This document shows, piece after piece, positions 33,127 through 43,386 of a stretch of 64,000 nt of DNA (its first letter is position 1; each line of letters starts with the position of its first letter). The position numbers were made by a program, and so were the translations under genes. The notes under the pieces were generated by a model, which did no database searches, had not been told where the DNA came from, and was given only the letters and a program-made list of their open reading frames with translations. The stretch spans positions 1,488,001 through 1,552,000 of the forward strand of contig NZ_CP116257.1 of NCBI RefSeq assembly GCF_027947595.1, given 5' to 3'. Source of the DNA: Streptomyces lienomycini (GTDB lineage Bacteria; Actinomycetota; Actinomycetes; Streptomycetales; Streptomycetaceae).

Positions 33127-34548
33127 TCAGGGAGCGGAGGAGGCGGCCGCGGCCGCCCGGGGGCTCTCGTCGGCGGGGCCGGGCTCGCCCTCGTCCAGGG
33201 AGACGTCCTTGGTCTCCTTGCCGAGCAGCAGCGCGGTCAGCGTCAGCACGGCCATCGCCGAGAGGTAGACGCCGACCAGCCAGGGCGAGCCGTCACCGGC
33301 CTCCCACAGCGCCACCGCTATGAACGGGGCGACGGCCGCGCCGAGGATCGAGCTGACGTTGTACGAGATGCCGGACCCGGTGTAGCGCACACTGGTCGGG
33401 AACAGCTCCGGCAGCAGCGCGCCCATCGGGCCGAACGTCATGCCCATCAGCGTGAAGCCGAGCACCAGCCACAGCACCACGCCGAGCGTGCCCAGGTCGA
33501 TCAGCGGCACCCAGACCAGGCCGAAGACCACGATCGCGGCGGTGATCCAGACCAGGGTGGTGCGGCGCCCGTACTTGTCGGCGAGCGGGCCGGAGACCAG
33601 GGTGAACACGGCGAAGAACAGCACACCGAAGATCATCATCAGGACGAACGTGGTGTAGCTGTAGCCGAGCCCCGGCACGTCGGCGTCCTTGGCGGCGCGG
33701 CCGTAGCTCAGCGAGAACGTGGTCATCAGGTAGAAGAGCACGTACGTCGCCAGCATGATGAACGTGCCCAGGACCAGCTGCCTCCAGTGGCCCTGGACCA
33801 CGGTGGCCAGCGGCAGCTTGCGCACCCCGCCGGTCTCGCGCGTCCTCGCGAACACCGGCGACTCCACGAGCCGCGAGCGCACCCACAGGCCGATCGCGAC
33901 CATCACGGCGGAGAACAGGAACGGGATGCGCCAGCCCCAGCTCGCGAAGGCCTCGGACGGCTGCGTGGGGTCCGCGCCGCCGGCGGACGGCAGCAGCGCC
34001 CCGATGATCAGGAACAGGCCGTTGCCGATGATGAAGCCGAGCGGGGCACCCAGCTGCGGGAAGGTCCCGTACAGGGCGCGCTTGCCGCGGGGCGCGTTCT
34101 CGGTGGCGACCAGCGCGGCCCCGCTCCACTCGCCGCCGAGCGCGAAGCCCTGCGCGAGCCGCATCAGCACGAGCAGCGCCGTGGCGAGCCAGCCCGCCTG
34201 CGCGTAGGTGGGCAGCACGCCGATGAGGAACGTGGCGACGCCCATGGTGAGCAGCGAGACGACCAGCGTCCTCTTGCGGCCGAGCCGGTCACCGAGGTGC
34301 CCGAAGAAGACGGCGCCGATCGGCCGGGCGACCATCGCGGCGCCGAAGACAGCGAACGACGACAGCAGCGCCGTGGTGGGGTCGCTGCTCGGGAAGAAGA
34401 GCTTCGGGAAGACCAGGACGGCGGCGGTCGCGTAGATGTAGAAGTCGTAGAACTCGATCGTCGTGCCCATGAGGCTGGCGACGAGGACGCGCGACCGGGG
34501 GTTGACGGGTGCCTGGGCGGGAGCGGGGTGGGGGGACGGTGCGGGCAT
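33127..34548 (-). CDS. MFS transporter, metabolite:H+ symporter (MHS) family
   Basis: A 473-residue inner-membrane protein with 12 predicted membrane segments. The MHS family pattern is clear: TTIEFYDFYIYATAA in segment 1, the GHLGDRLGRKRTLV loop motif, RLAQGFALGGEWSGA in segment 4-5, and a second half with GPLADKYGRRTTL. The family carries shikimate, proline/betaine, citrate, alpha-ketoglutarate and similar compounds; the substrate here is not known. The ATG at 34548 is preferred; a GTG at 34563 would overlap the dyad-like tttcacgtgcgaaa. The C-terminus ends in an acidic then alanine-rich tail. It lies 115 bases downstream of sdaA, on the same strand. Confidence 0.9.
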   Translation of the reverse strand: MPAPSPHPAPAQAPVNPRSRVLVASLMGTTIEFYDFYIYATAAVLVFPKLFFPSSDPTTALLSSFAVFGAAMVARPIGAVFFGHLGDRLGRKRTLVVSLLTMGVATFLIGVLPTYAQAGWLATALLVLMRLAQGFALGGEWSGAALVATENAPRGKRALYGTFPQLGAPLGFIIGNGLFLIIGALLPSAGGADPTQPSEAFASWGWRIPFLFSAVMVAIGLWVRSRLVESPVFARTRETGGVRKLPLATVVQGHWRQLVLGTFIMLATYVLFYLMTTFSLSYGRAAKDADVPGLGYSYTTFVLMMIFGVLFFAVFTLVSGPLADKYGRRTTLVWITAAIVVFGLVWVPLIDLGTLGVVLWLVLGFTLMGMTFGPMGALLPELFPTSVRYTGSGISYNVSSILGAAVAPFIAVALWEAGDGSPWLVGVYLSAMAVLTLTALLLGKETKDVSLDEGEPGPADESPRAAAAASSAP

Positions 34549-34618
34549 GACTCGGTCTTTCACGTGCGAAACATGGGTGTCGCAACGATCTCAGCCGTCT
34601 TGCTTCACGGAAAGCGGG

Positions 34619-34633
34619 TGTCACGATGTGAGA
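34619..34633. promoter_or_regulatory. Operator-like dyad in the sdaA-MFS gap
   Basis: TGTCAC-GAT-GTGAGA is a 15-bp near-palindrome. A second, tttc-acgtgc-gaaa, lies at 34558-34571, covering the alternative GTG start of the transporter gene. Dyads of this form are common for IclR- and GntR-type regulators, but no such regulator is encoded nearby. Confidence 0.35.
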
Positions 34634-34662
34634 CGCCCGCCGCGCTCCGGTCGTGCCGCCGT

Positions 34663-36030
<1,368 letters not shown>

Positions 36031-36067
36031 GGGGACTCCTCAGAACGGGGGTGGTGCGGAGGGGGTG

Positions 36068-36121
36068 CCGAGGGGCGGGGCGCCCGGCCGCTTGTGGCGG
36101 ATGCGGCGCCCCACCCCTCGG
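36068..36121 (-). terminator. Terminator between glyA and sdaA
   Basis: Positions 36068-36084 (CCGAGGGG C GGGGCGCC) pair with 36105-36121 (GGCGCCCC A CCCCTCGG) in a 17-position stem with one mismatch and a 20-base loop. It follows the glyA stop by 10 bases and should isolate sdaA from the riboswitch-controlled operon. Confidence 0.85.
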
Positions 36122-36130
36122 ATGCGGTGT

Positions 36131-37393
36131 CTACTTGTTCAGACCCGGGTACAGCGGGTGCTTGTCGGCCAGGGTCTTCACCCGGGCCTTGAGGGCCTCG
36201 GCGTCGTAGGACGGCTTCAGCGCCTCGGCGATCACGTCCGCGACCTCGGCGAAGTCCTCGGCCGTGAAGCCCCGGGTCGCCAGGGCCGGCGTACCGATGC
36301 GCAGACCGGAGGTCACCATCGGCGGACGCGGGTCGTTCGGAACGGCGTTGCGGTTGACCGTGATGCCGACCTCGTGGAGGCGGTCCTCGGCCTGCTGGCC
36401 GTCCAGCTCGGAGTCACGCAGGTCCACCAGGACCAGGTGGACGTCCGTGCCGCCGGTCAGGACAGAGACGCCCGCCGCCTTGGCGTCGTCCCGCACCAGG
36501 CGCTCGGCCAGGATGCGGGCACCCTCCAGCGTACGGCCCTGGCGCTCCTTGAAGTCCTCGCTCGCGGCGACCTTGAAGGCGACGGCCTTGGCGGCCACCA
36601 CGTGCTCCAGCGGACCACCCTGCTGACCGGGGAAGACGGCGGAGTTGATCTTCTTGGCCAGCTCGGCCGTGGAGAGGATCACACCGCCGCGCGGACCGCC
36701 CAGGGTCTTGTGCGTGGTGGTGGTGACGACGTGGGCGTGCGGCACCGGGTTCGGGTGCAGGCCCGCCGCGACCAGACCGGCGAAGTGCGCCATGTCGACC
36801 ATCAGGTACGCGCCGACCTCGTCGGCGACCTTGCGGAACGCGGCGAAGTCCAGCTGACGCGGGTAGGCCGACCAGCCCGCCACGATCAGCTTCGGCTTGG
36901 TCTCCTTGGCCAGGCGCTCCACCTCGGCCATGTCGACCTGGCCGTCGTCGCCGACGTGGTACGGGACGACGTTGTAGAGCTTGCCGGAGAAGTTGATCTT
37001 CATGCCGTGGGTCAGGTGCCCGCCGTGGGCGAGGTTCAGACCCATGATCGTGTCGCCGGGCTTGAGCAGCGCGAACATCGCGGCCGCGTTGGCCTGGGCG
37101 CCCGAGTGCGGCTGCACGTTGGCGTGCTCGGCGCCGAAGAGCGCCTTGACCCGGTCGATGGCGATCTGCTCGACCACGTCGACGTGCTCGCAGCCGCCGT
37201 AGTAGCGGCGGCCGGGGTAGCCCTCGGCGTACTTGTTGGTGAGGACCGAGCCCTGGGCCTCCATGACCGCGACCGGGGCGAAGTTCTCCGAGGCGATCAT
37301 CTCGAGGGTGGACTGCTGGCGGTCCAGCTCGGCGTCGACGGCGGCGGCGACGTCCGGGTCCAGCTCGTGCAGGGGTGTGTTCAGAAGCGACAT
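36131..37393 (-). CDS. glyA: Serine hydroxymethyltransferase
   Basis: A 420-residue PLP enzyme that interconverts serine and glycine with tetrahydrofolate. The PLP lysine is in [16 protein letters not shown] near residue 230; other family marks are [32 protein letters not shown] and [10 protein letters not shown]. The length is normal. It starts at ATG 37393, 14 bases after gcvH, in the gcvT-gcvH-glyA operon that carries the glycine riboswitch at its front. There it would use the methylene-THF made by glycine cleavage to turn a second glycine into serine. Streptomyces genomes often hold a second glyA elsewhere. Confidence 0.97.
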   Translation of the reverse strand: MSLLNTPLHELDPDVAAAVDAELDRQQSTLEMIASENFAPVAVMEAQGSVLTNKYAEGYPGRRYYGGCEHVDVVEQIAIDRVKALFGAEHANVQPHSGAQANAAAMFALLKPGDTIMGLNLAHGGHLTHGMKINFSGKLYNVVPYHVGDDGQVDMAEVERLAKETKPKLIVAGWSAYPRQLDFAAFRKVADEVGAYLMVDMAHFAGLVAAGLHPNPVPHAHVVTTTTHKTLGGPRGGVILSTAELAKKINSAVFPGQQGGPLEHVVAAKAVAFKVAASEDFKERQGRTLEGARILAERLVRDDAKAAGVSVLTGGTDVHLVLVDLRDSELDGQQAEDRLHEVGITVNRNAVPNDPRPPMVTSGLRIGTPALATRGFTAEDFAEVADVIAEALKPSYDAEALKARVKTLADKHPLYPGLNK

Positions 37394-37407
37394 GCGATCG
37401 TGACTCC

Positions 37408-37785
37408 TCAGGCGCCGGCGAAGGCGGTGTACTCGTCGGCGGAGAGCAGGTCGCCCGGCTCGTCCGTGACCCGCACCTTGAACAGCCAGCCGCCCTCGAA
37501 GGGGGCGCTGTTCACCAGCGACGGGTCGTTGACGACGTCCTCGTTGACCTCGGTGATCTCGCCGGACACGGGGGAGTACAGGTCGGACACCGACTTGGTC
37601 GACTCCAGTTCGCCGCAGGTCCCGCCCGCGGTCACCGCGTCGCCGACCTCGGGAAGCTGCACGAAGACGACGTCACCGAGCGCGTTGGCCGCGTGCTCCG
37701 TGATGCCGACCGTCGAGACGCCGTCCTCGGCGCCCGACAGCCACTCGTGCTCCTTGCTGTAACGCAGCTGCTGGGGGTTGCTCAT
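37408..37785 (-). CDS. gcvH: Glycine cleavage system H protein
   Basis: A 125-residue lipoyl carrier that shuttles the aminomethyl group between P, T and L proteins. The lipoylated lysine is Lys64 in [15 protein letters not shown], and the fold marks are SKEHEWL near the start and GWLFKVRV near the end. The ATG at 37785 is supported by AGGAGA nine bases upstream; the frame stays open upstream as an artefact. It follows gcvT by 142 bases, which contain the GC palindrome GGCGGGGCCCCGCC at 37904-37917, possibly a weak hairpin tuning expression. The P protein gene (gcvP) is not in this window. Confidence 0.97.
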   Translation of the reverse strand: MSNPQQLRYSKEHEWLSGAEDGVSTVGITEHAANALGDVVFVQLPEVGDAVTAGGTCGELESTKSVSDLYSPVSGEITEVNEDVVNDPSLVNSAPFEGGWLFKVRVTDEPGDLLSADEYTAFAGA

Positions 37786-37927
37786 GGCCTGAATTCTCCT
37801 GTACGCGGGGAAGTGGCTGGTGAAGGGGGTGACAGGTGGTGAACACGGCGACGGAAGGGGTCGCCGCGGCCGCACCGGTGGGCGGCGCGGACGCGCGCGG
37901 GACGGCGGGGCCCCGCCGCGCCAGTGT

Positions 37928-39046
<1,119 letters not shown>

Positions 39047-39099
39047 CGGTCGGTCGTCTCCCAGGACAGGACGGGGCGAGGTCGATCCTCCCCATCTGT

Positions 39100-39288
39100 C
39101 ATCGGAACCTGAGAGGTTCGCCGTGGCCACCGGAGTACGGCGGACAGGGCTTGCACCTTGGGTGGGACCGCCGTCGGGGGCGGTCCGCTTTTCAGATGTG
39201 CCTCGCCCGCGCGGTAACGGTGCCTGAGAGATTCAAGGGAGGGACTTGCTCCTTCGGCGCCCCGGCGACGGCCGGGGACTCTCCCGCG
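39100..39288 (-). ncRNA. Tandem glycine riboswitch upstream of gcvT
   Basis: On the minus strand the first aptamer (39288 to about 39218) reads GGGAGAG, GCCGAAGGAGCAAG, then TCTCTCAGGCACCG, the classic glycine aptamer signature. The second (about 39195 to 39100) has GGTGCAAGC, then GAACCTCTCAGGTTCC. The two are joined by a short linker. In Streptomyces griseus such elements were reported to activate glycine-cleavage genes, so activation by glycine is expected here too. About 53 bases separate aptamer 2 from the gcvT ATG, with a GGGGAGGATCG that could be masked. Confidence 0.95.
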
Positions 39289-39477
39289 CGGATTCAAACG
39301 GCCGGTATGCAGTTGGCGCCGCCATCATTGCACGCCCGGCCGATCCCTGGGCAGAGCTGTATCTGTAACCGGCTTGTGGCAGTAAGCGAACGAAAACGCG
39401 AGACCCGCGCATTACCTTCTCTTTACACTCGACGGGGACGGGAATCTCGTGAACCGCCCCAGGGGAGGACGATCACG
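39289..39477. other. Divergent promoter region between the glycine riboswitch and P-loop gene
   Basis: No gene is seen in this stretch. It is more A/T-rich than its surroundings (for example gagctgtatctgtaaccggc) and must hold the promoter of gcvT on the minus strand and of the P-loop gene on the plus strand. TACACT at 39412-39417 or thereabouts could be a -10 box for the latter; I cannot place a matching -35. Confidence 0.4.
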
Positions 39478-40143
39478 GTGAACAGGACCACGGCGTACGC
39501 CACGACCTCGGGTCTCGCGCTGCCCGAGCAGCCCTCTGCGGCCCCGGAGGCGTGCGCCGAACTGCCCGCACCCGTCGTCCGCGACCTCAGGGACCGCGGC
39601 GGCCGCAGCCCGCACGCCCTGCTGTTCGGACCCCGGGACCTGGTGGTGATCACCGGCCTGCCCGGCAGCGGCAAGTCCACGCTGATGCGGCGCACCGTGC
39701 AGGGCCTGCGCGTCGACTCCCAGGACACCCGCGACCGCTGGGACCGCCGCATGCCGCGCTTATTGCCGTACGGGCTCTACCGGCCCCTCGTCCGTCTCGC
39801 CCACTACGCCGGACTGCGCCGCGCGCTGCGCTCCGGCGAGGGCGTCGTCGTGCACGACTGCGGCACCCAGGCCTGGGTGCGCGGCTGGCTGGCCCGCGAG
39901 GCCCGGCGCCGGAGCGGCACCCTGCACCTGCTGCTGCTCGACGTCGGCGCCGAGGACGCCCTCGCCGGACAGCGCGAGCGCGGCCGCGGCGTGACCCGGT
40001 ACGCGTTCCTGCGCCACCGCACGGCCAACTCCCGTCTGCTGCGCGCCGTCACCGCGGGCACCCTGCCGACCGGCTGCGCCTCGGCGACCGTCCTGGACCG
40101 GGCCGCGGCCGACACCCTCCGCCGGATCGCCTTCACGGGGTGA
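39478..40143 (+). CDS. P-loop ATPase/kinase-like protein with a TTA codon
   Basis: A 221-residue soluble protein of the AAA_33/polynucleotide-kinase-like type. Walker A is VITGLPGSGKSTLMRRT near residue 62. Later stretches (VVVHDCGTQAWVRGWLAREA; LHLLLLDVGAEDALAGQRER; RGVTRYAFLRHR) match the kinase fold with a possible lid. The substrate is not known; nucleotides, small molecules or nucleic acid ends are options. The GTG at 39478 follows GGAGG by about ten bases. Codon 95 is TTA (39760-39762), the only in-frame TTA I noticed among the genes called here. In Streptomyces TTA is read only by the bldA tRNA, so this gene should be expressed mainly late in growth or during development. It is 79 bases ahead of an SseB-like gene. 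Confidence 0.85.
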   Translation: MNRTTAYATTSGLALPEQPSAAPEACAELPAPVVRDLRDRGGRSPHALLFGPRDLVVITGLPGSGKSTLMRRTVQGLRVDSQDTRDRWDRRMPRLLPYGLYRPLVRLAHYAGLRRALRSGEGVVVHDCGTQAWVRGWLAREARRRSGTLHLLLLDVGAEDALAGQRERGRGVTRYAFLRHRTANSRLLRAVTAGTLPTGCASATVLDRAAADTLRRIAFTG

Positions 40144-40222
40144 CGCACCGTAGGGCCACTGGACCGAACGGGTTAGCCTTTCAGCCACGGACAGCGGTAC
40201 CAGGCAGGCGGTAGGTAGGCAG

Positions 40223-40990
40223 ATGGACTTCCCGGCACAGGCGCACCCCCACCCGCACGGCGGGTGGCCCGGCAACGAGCTGGAGGAGGTGCTGTCCGCC
40301 TCCGTCGGCGTCCCGTCGGCCGGCGGCCGGATCGTGGAGGTCCTCGGCCGCAGCTTCCTGTGGATACCTCTGCCGAACGGCGGCGGCCCGCACAGCGGCC
40401 CCCTCGACCTGCCCTCGCTGGAGATCGACGGCCAGGCCTACGTACCGGTGTTCAGCTCCGAGGAACAGCTCCGCCAGGTCGCCGGGGCGCAGATGGCGTA
40501 CAGCATCGCCCCCGCCGTGGAGTTCGCCCGCGGCCTGCCCCCGCAGATCGGCATCGCCGTGAACCCGGAGGGCGTCGTCGGGATCCCGCTGCCGCCGCCC
40601 GCCGTCGCCGAACTGTGCCGCGCCGGGCGCACCCCGCTGGACGGACCCGCGTCCGGCGGCCGGGTCCGCCTCTTCGAACCCGACTGGCAGGACGACCCGG
40701 TGGACTTCCTGGCCGCGGCCTCCGCCGAGTTCGCCGCCACCGGCGTGGTGCGCAGCGCGCGCCGCTGCCTGGCCGCCGTCGAGACAGCCGATCCCGTCCT
40801 GTTCGTCGGCGTCGAACTCACCCACTGGGAGGACGACGCCCGCGCCCTCCCCCTGGACGCCCTGGGCCGCGCCCTGACCGGCTCCCCCCTGAAGTGGCAG
40901 GTCAACATGGTCCTCCTGGAGGCGGCCCAGGACCCGGTCTGCGACTGGATGCGGGAGAACGTCCGCCCCTTCTACGCCCTGGACCTGTAG
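40223..40990 (+). CDS. SseB-like protein 1
   Basis: A 255-residue soluble protein of the SseB family (enhanced serine sensitivity protein). The N-terminal domain shows VPVFSSEEQLRQVAG near residue 80 and GIAVNPEGVVGIPLP near 115; the C-terminal domain ends WMRENVRPFYAL. E. coli SseB was named from a serine-sensitivity effect, but the biochemical role is unknown. The proximity to serine/glycine genes is suggestive but could be chance. The ATG at 40223 is preceded by a GTAGGTAGG run. It is followed by a second SseB-like gene with the same C-terminal motif. Confidence 0.85.
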   Translation: MDFPAQAHPHPHGGWPGNELEEVLSASVGVPSAGGRIVEVLGRSFLWIPLPNGGGPHSGPLDLPSLEIDGQAYVPVFSSEEQLRQVAGAQMAYSIAPAVEFARGLPPQIGIAVNPEGVVGIPLPPPAVAELCRAGRTPLDGPASGGRVRLFEPDWQDDPVDFLAAASAEFAATGVVRSARRCLAAVETADPVLFVGVELTHWEDDARALPLDALGRALTGSPLKWQVNMVLLEAAQDPVCDWMRENVRPFYALDL

Positions 40991-41179
40991 CCGCCGGCCG
41001 GGAAACGCACCCAGGGGGCGCGGGGCTGTGCCATGTGCGGCGCCGCCGCGTGGGCGCGATCGACCAGGACGAGACCCGCACCCGCCGGACGGCAAGGACC
41101 CCCGAGCGCATGGGCACCCCGCATCGGCGGAGCCTTAAGCTGGTCGCACGACCGGGGACTTCTCGAAGGGGCGATACAC

Positions 41180-41977
41180 GTGAGCGCCAGCGGCACCACG
41201 ACCGGGCAGGTCGAGCACATGCTGCGCCAGGTGACGCCCGGGCGCTACGACGCCTACGAGGCACTGCTGCGCGCACTCGCCACCCCCGCCTCCGGCCAGG
41301 TCTGGATGCTGCTGTGGCACGGCCAGGCCGGCTCCCCCGACGCCCAGTACGGAAACATGGAGGTCGGGGGCCACGGCTACGCGCCCTGCGTCACCTCCGC
41401 CCAGGAGCTGTCGGCCAGCGGCTGGAACCGGTCGTACGAAGTGGTCGACGGCCTGGAGGTGGCCCGCGCCCTCTACCCGGACCGCCACGGCCTCTGGCTG
41501 AACCCGCACGCCCCCGGCGGCGGCGTCGGCATCCCCTGGCTGGACCTGCGCCGCATCGTCTCCGGTCTGGACCGCCAGCCCGCCGGACCGCTGCGCCTGT
41601 CCGAACCGGCCATCGAGATCCCCCAGTTCTACGCCCTGCTCGCGCAGAACGCCCACCGCACCCCCGCGGTCCGCGCGCTGCGCCGCGCCTGGGTGCAGCC
41701 CGCGCTGGGAGCGCCGTACCTCGCCATCGGTCTCGACGTGTACGACACCTCCCCGCCGGCCGTCGACGCGGTGCGCGCGATGATGCAGCAGTCGGTCGGC
41801 GCGGTGCCGGACGGGCTGCCGGTGTCGACGGTGGCGATGACCGACGCCCACGACCCGGTCGCCCTGTGGCTGCGCGCCAACGCCCGTCCGTTCTACGACC
41901 GCGAGGCCCACGCGCCCGCCCCCGCCCAGGCGCCGGCCGGCGGGTACGGATACCCTCCCGCCGGTAGCCGGTACTGA
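41180..41977 (+). CDS. SseB-like protein 2 (divergent)
   Basis: A 265-residue soluble protein. The GTG at 41180 (VSASGTTTGQVEHMLRQ) has AAGGGG eight bases upstream; an ATG at 41033 would add 49 low-complexity residues. The domain layout resembles the upstream protein: a first domain with QVWMLLWHGQAGSPDAQYGN, a second with LAIGLDVYDTSPPAVDAV and an ending WLRANARPFYDRE, which parallels WMRENVRPFY of the first. It closes with a Pro/Ala/Gly/Tyr-rich tail. The two genes probably arose by duplication and are likely co-transcribed. The function is unknown. Confidence 0.8.
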   Translation: MSASGTTTGQVEHMLRQVTPGRYDAYEALLRALATPASGQVWMLLWHGQAGSPDAQYGNMEVGGHGYAPCVTSAQELSASGWNRSYEVVDGLEVARALYPDRHGLWLNPHAPGGGVGIPWLDLRRIVSGLDRQPAGPLRLSEPAIEIPQFYALLAQNAHRTPAVRALRRAWVQPALGAPYLAIGLDVYDTSPPAVDAVRAMMQQSVGAVPDGLPVSTVAMTDAHDPVALWLRANARPFYDREAHAPAPAQAPAGGYGYPPAGSRY

Positions 41978-42308
41978 CGTTCGGGCGGGCCCGTCGGGTC
42001 CGGCCGCGCGACGGGACCGGCAGAGGCGATCTTCGCGCGTAGATGACGGCGCAAAGACCTCACTTGTCCCCGATGTCCCAACTCGACCGTGTCCGGCCCC
42101 CGTTACCCACTGTCCGGATAACGGAACACCTCAAACAGCATCACGGTTGCGCATCCATTCACCGTCAAGTCTGGCTACAGATCGCCAAAGCGTTGAAGAC
42201 TCCCGCAACAAGGGGGTGGATGCTCGCCTCTTTGTACGACGGACTGATCACGCCGCTACAGCGGCAAGTGCGGGCCGGCTACCGCCGGTTGAGAGGGGTC
42301 CCTGCCAG
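41978..42308. other. Intergenic region and promoter ahead of the oligopeptide transporter operon
   Basis: These 331 bases are noticeably more A/T-rich than the surroundings and hold no convincing gene. CCCGTCG at 41990-41996 and CGACGGG at 42009-42015 could form a modest terminator stem after the SseB-like gene. Further right lie TTGAAG (near 42194) and other A/T-rich stretches that probably contain the operon promoter. An open frame here (42043-42312) ends in an ATGA overlap with the permease gene but has poor codon use, so I do not call it. Confidence 0.5.
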
Positions 42309-43316
42309 ATGACGGCACCATTGCACGAGCCGACCGCGGAAGCGGCCCCGAGTGCGGCAGAGGAAGCGGCGGTCGCCGGCGCCGAGGCCAAGTCGGTACA
42401 AGGGCGCTCCCTGGGCCGGATCGCCTGGGAGCGCTTGAAGAGGGACAGGCTGGCCCTCGCGGGCGGCATCGTGGTGCTGGTCCTCATCGTGGTCGCCGTG
42501 CTGGCGCCGTTGATCACCTCCCTCTACGGGCAGGAACCCAACGCGTACAACGAGGACATGATCGACCCGCTGTTCGGTACCCCCACGGGCTCCCTGGGCG
42601 GTCTCAGCGGCGACCACTGGCTCGGCGTGGAGCCGGTCAACGGCCGCGACATCTTCGCCCGCATCGTCCACGGCTCACGGATCTCGCTGCTGGTCGGCTT
42701 CCTGTCCGCGATGGTCGCCGTGGTCCTCGGCACCGTCCTCGGGGTCCTCGCGGGCTTCTTCGGCGGCTGGGTCGACTCCCTCATCTGCCGGATCATGGAC
42801 GGCCTGCTGGCCTTCCCGCAGCTGCTCTTCATCATCGCCCTGGTCTCCGTCATGCCGGACAACATGCTCGGACTGAGCGGCACGGGCGTGCGCCTGCTCA
42901 TGATGATCGTGGTCATCGGCTTCTTCGGCTGGCCCTACATCGGCCGGGTGGTCCGCGGCCAGACGCTCTCGATGCGCGAGCGGGAGTACGTCGAGGCGGC
43001 GAGATCCCTGGGCGCCGGACGGTTCTACATCCTGTTCAAGGAACTGCTGCCCAACCTGGTGGCGCCGATCATCGTCTACACGACGATGATGATCCCCACC
43101 AACATCCTCACCGAGGCGGCGCTCAGCTTCCTCGGCGTCGGCGTCAAACCGCCGACGTCGTCCTGGGGACAGATGCTCTCGAGCGCCATCGACTACTACA
43201 AGTCGGACCCCATGTACATGGTGGTCCCCGGTGTGGCGATCTTCATCACCGTTCTTGCCTTCAACCTCTTCGGTGACGGCGTGCGCGACGCGCTGGACCC
43301 GAAGGGCTCCCGCTGA
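42309..43316 (+). CDS. Oligopeptide ABC importer permease, OppC/DppC type
   Basis: A 335-residue inner-membrane subunit and first gene of a five-gene importer operon. The ATG at 42309 opens a 40-residue acidic tail (MTAPLHEPTAEAAPSAAEEA), then the OppC N-terminal segment (RIAWERLKRDRLALAGGIVV) and five further membrane segments. The coupling-helix EAA motif is YVEAARSLGAGRFYILFKEL near residue 225. The ending FNLFGDGVRDALDPKGSR is typical of OppC. Placing a C-type permease first, then the binding protein, differs from the usual A-B-C-D-F order. Confidence 0.93.
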   Translation: MTAPLHEPTAEAAPSAAEEAAVAGAEAKSVQGRSLGRIAWERLKRDRLALAGGIVVLVLIVVAVLAPLITSLYGQEPNAYNEDMIDPLFGTPTGSLGGLSGDHWLGVEPVNGRDIFARIVHGSRISLLVGFLSAMVAVVLGTVLGVLAGFFGGWVDSLICRIMDGLLAFPQLLFIIALVSVMPDNMLGLSGTGVRLLMMIVVIGFFGWPYIGRVVRGQTLSMREREYVEAARSLGAGRFYILFKELLPNLVAPIIVYTTMMIPTNILTEAALSFLGVGVKPPTSSWGQMLSSAIDYYKSDPMYMVVPGVAIFITVLAFNLFGDGVRDALDPKGSR

Positions 43317-43386
43317 CCCGCCGTACCGCAAGGCGACCCGTGGCACCTGCACGGGGTCTCTCATCTAATCCGGAGGATCCGAGATC

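Noticed and set aside
42043..42312. An 89-codon open frame that ends in an ATGA overlap with the first peptide-transporter gene
   Set aside because: Third positions are A/T-rich for this genome, it contains a TTA codon, and no ribosome-binding site or domain is seen. It reads as promoter region.
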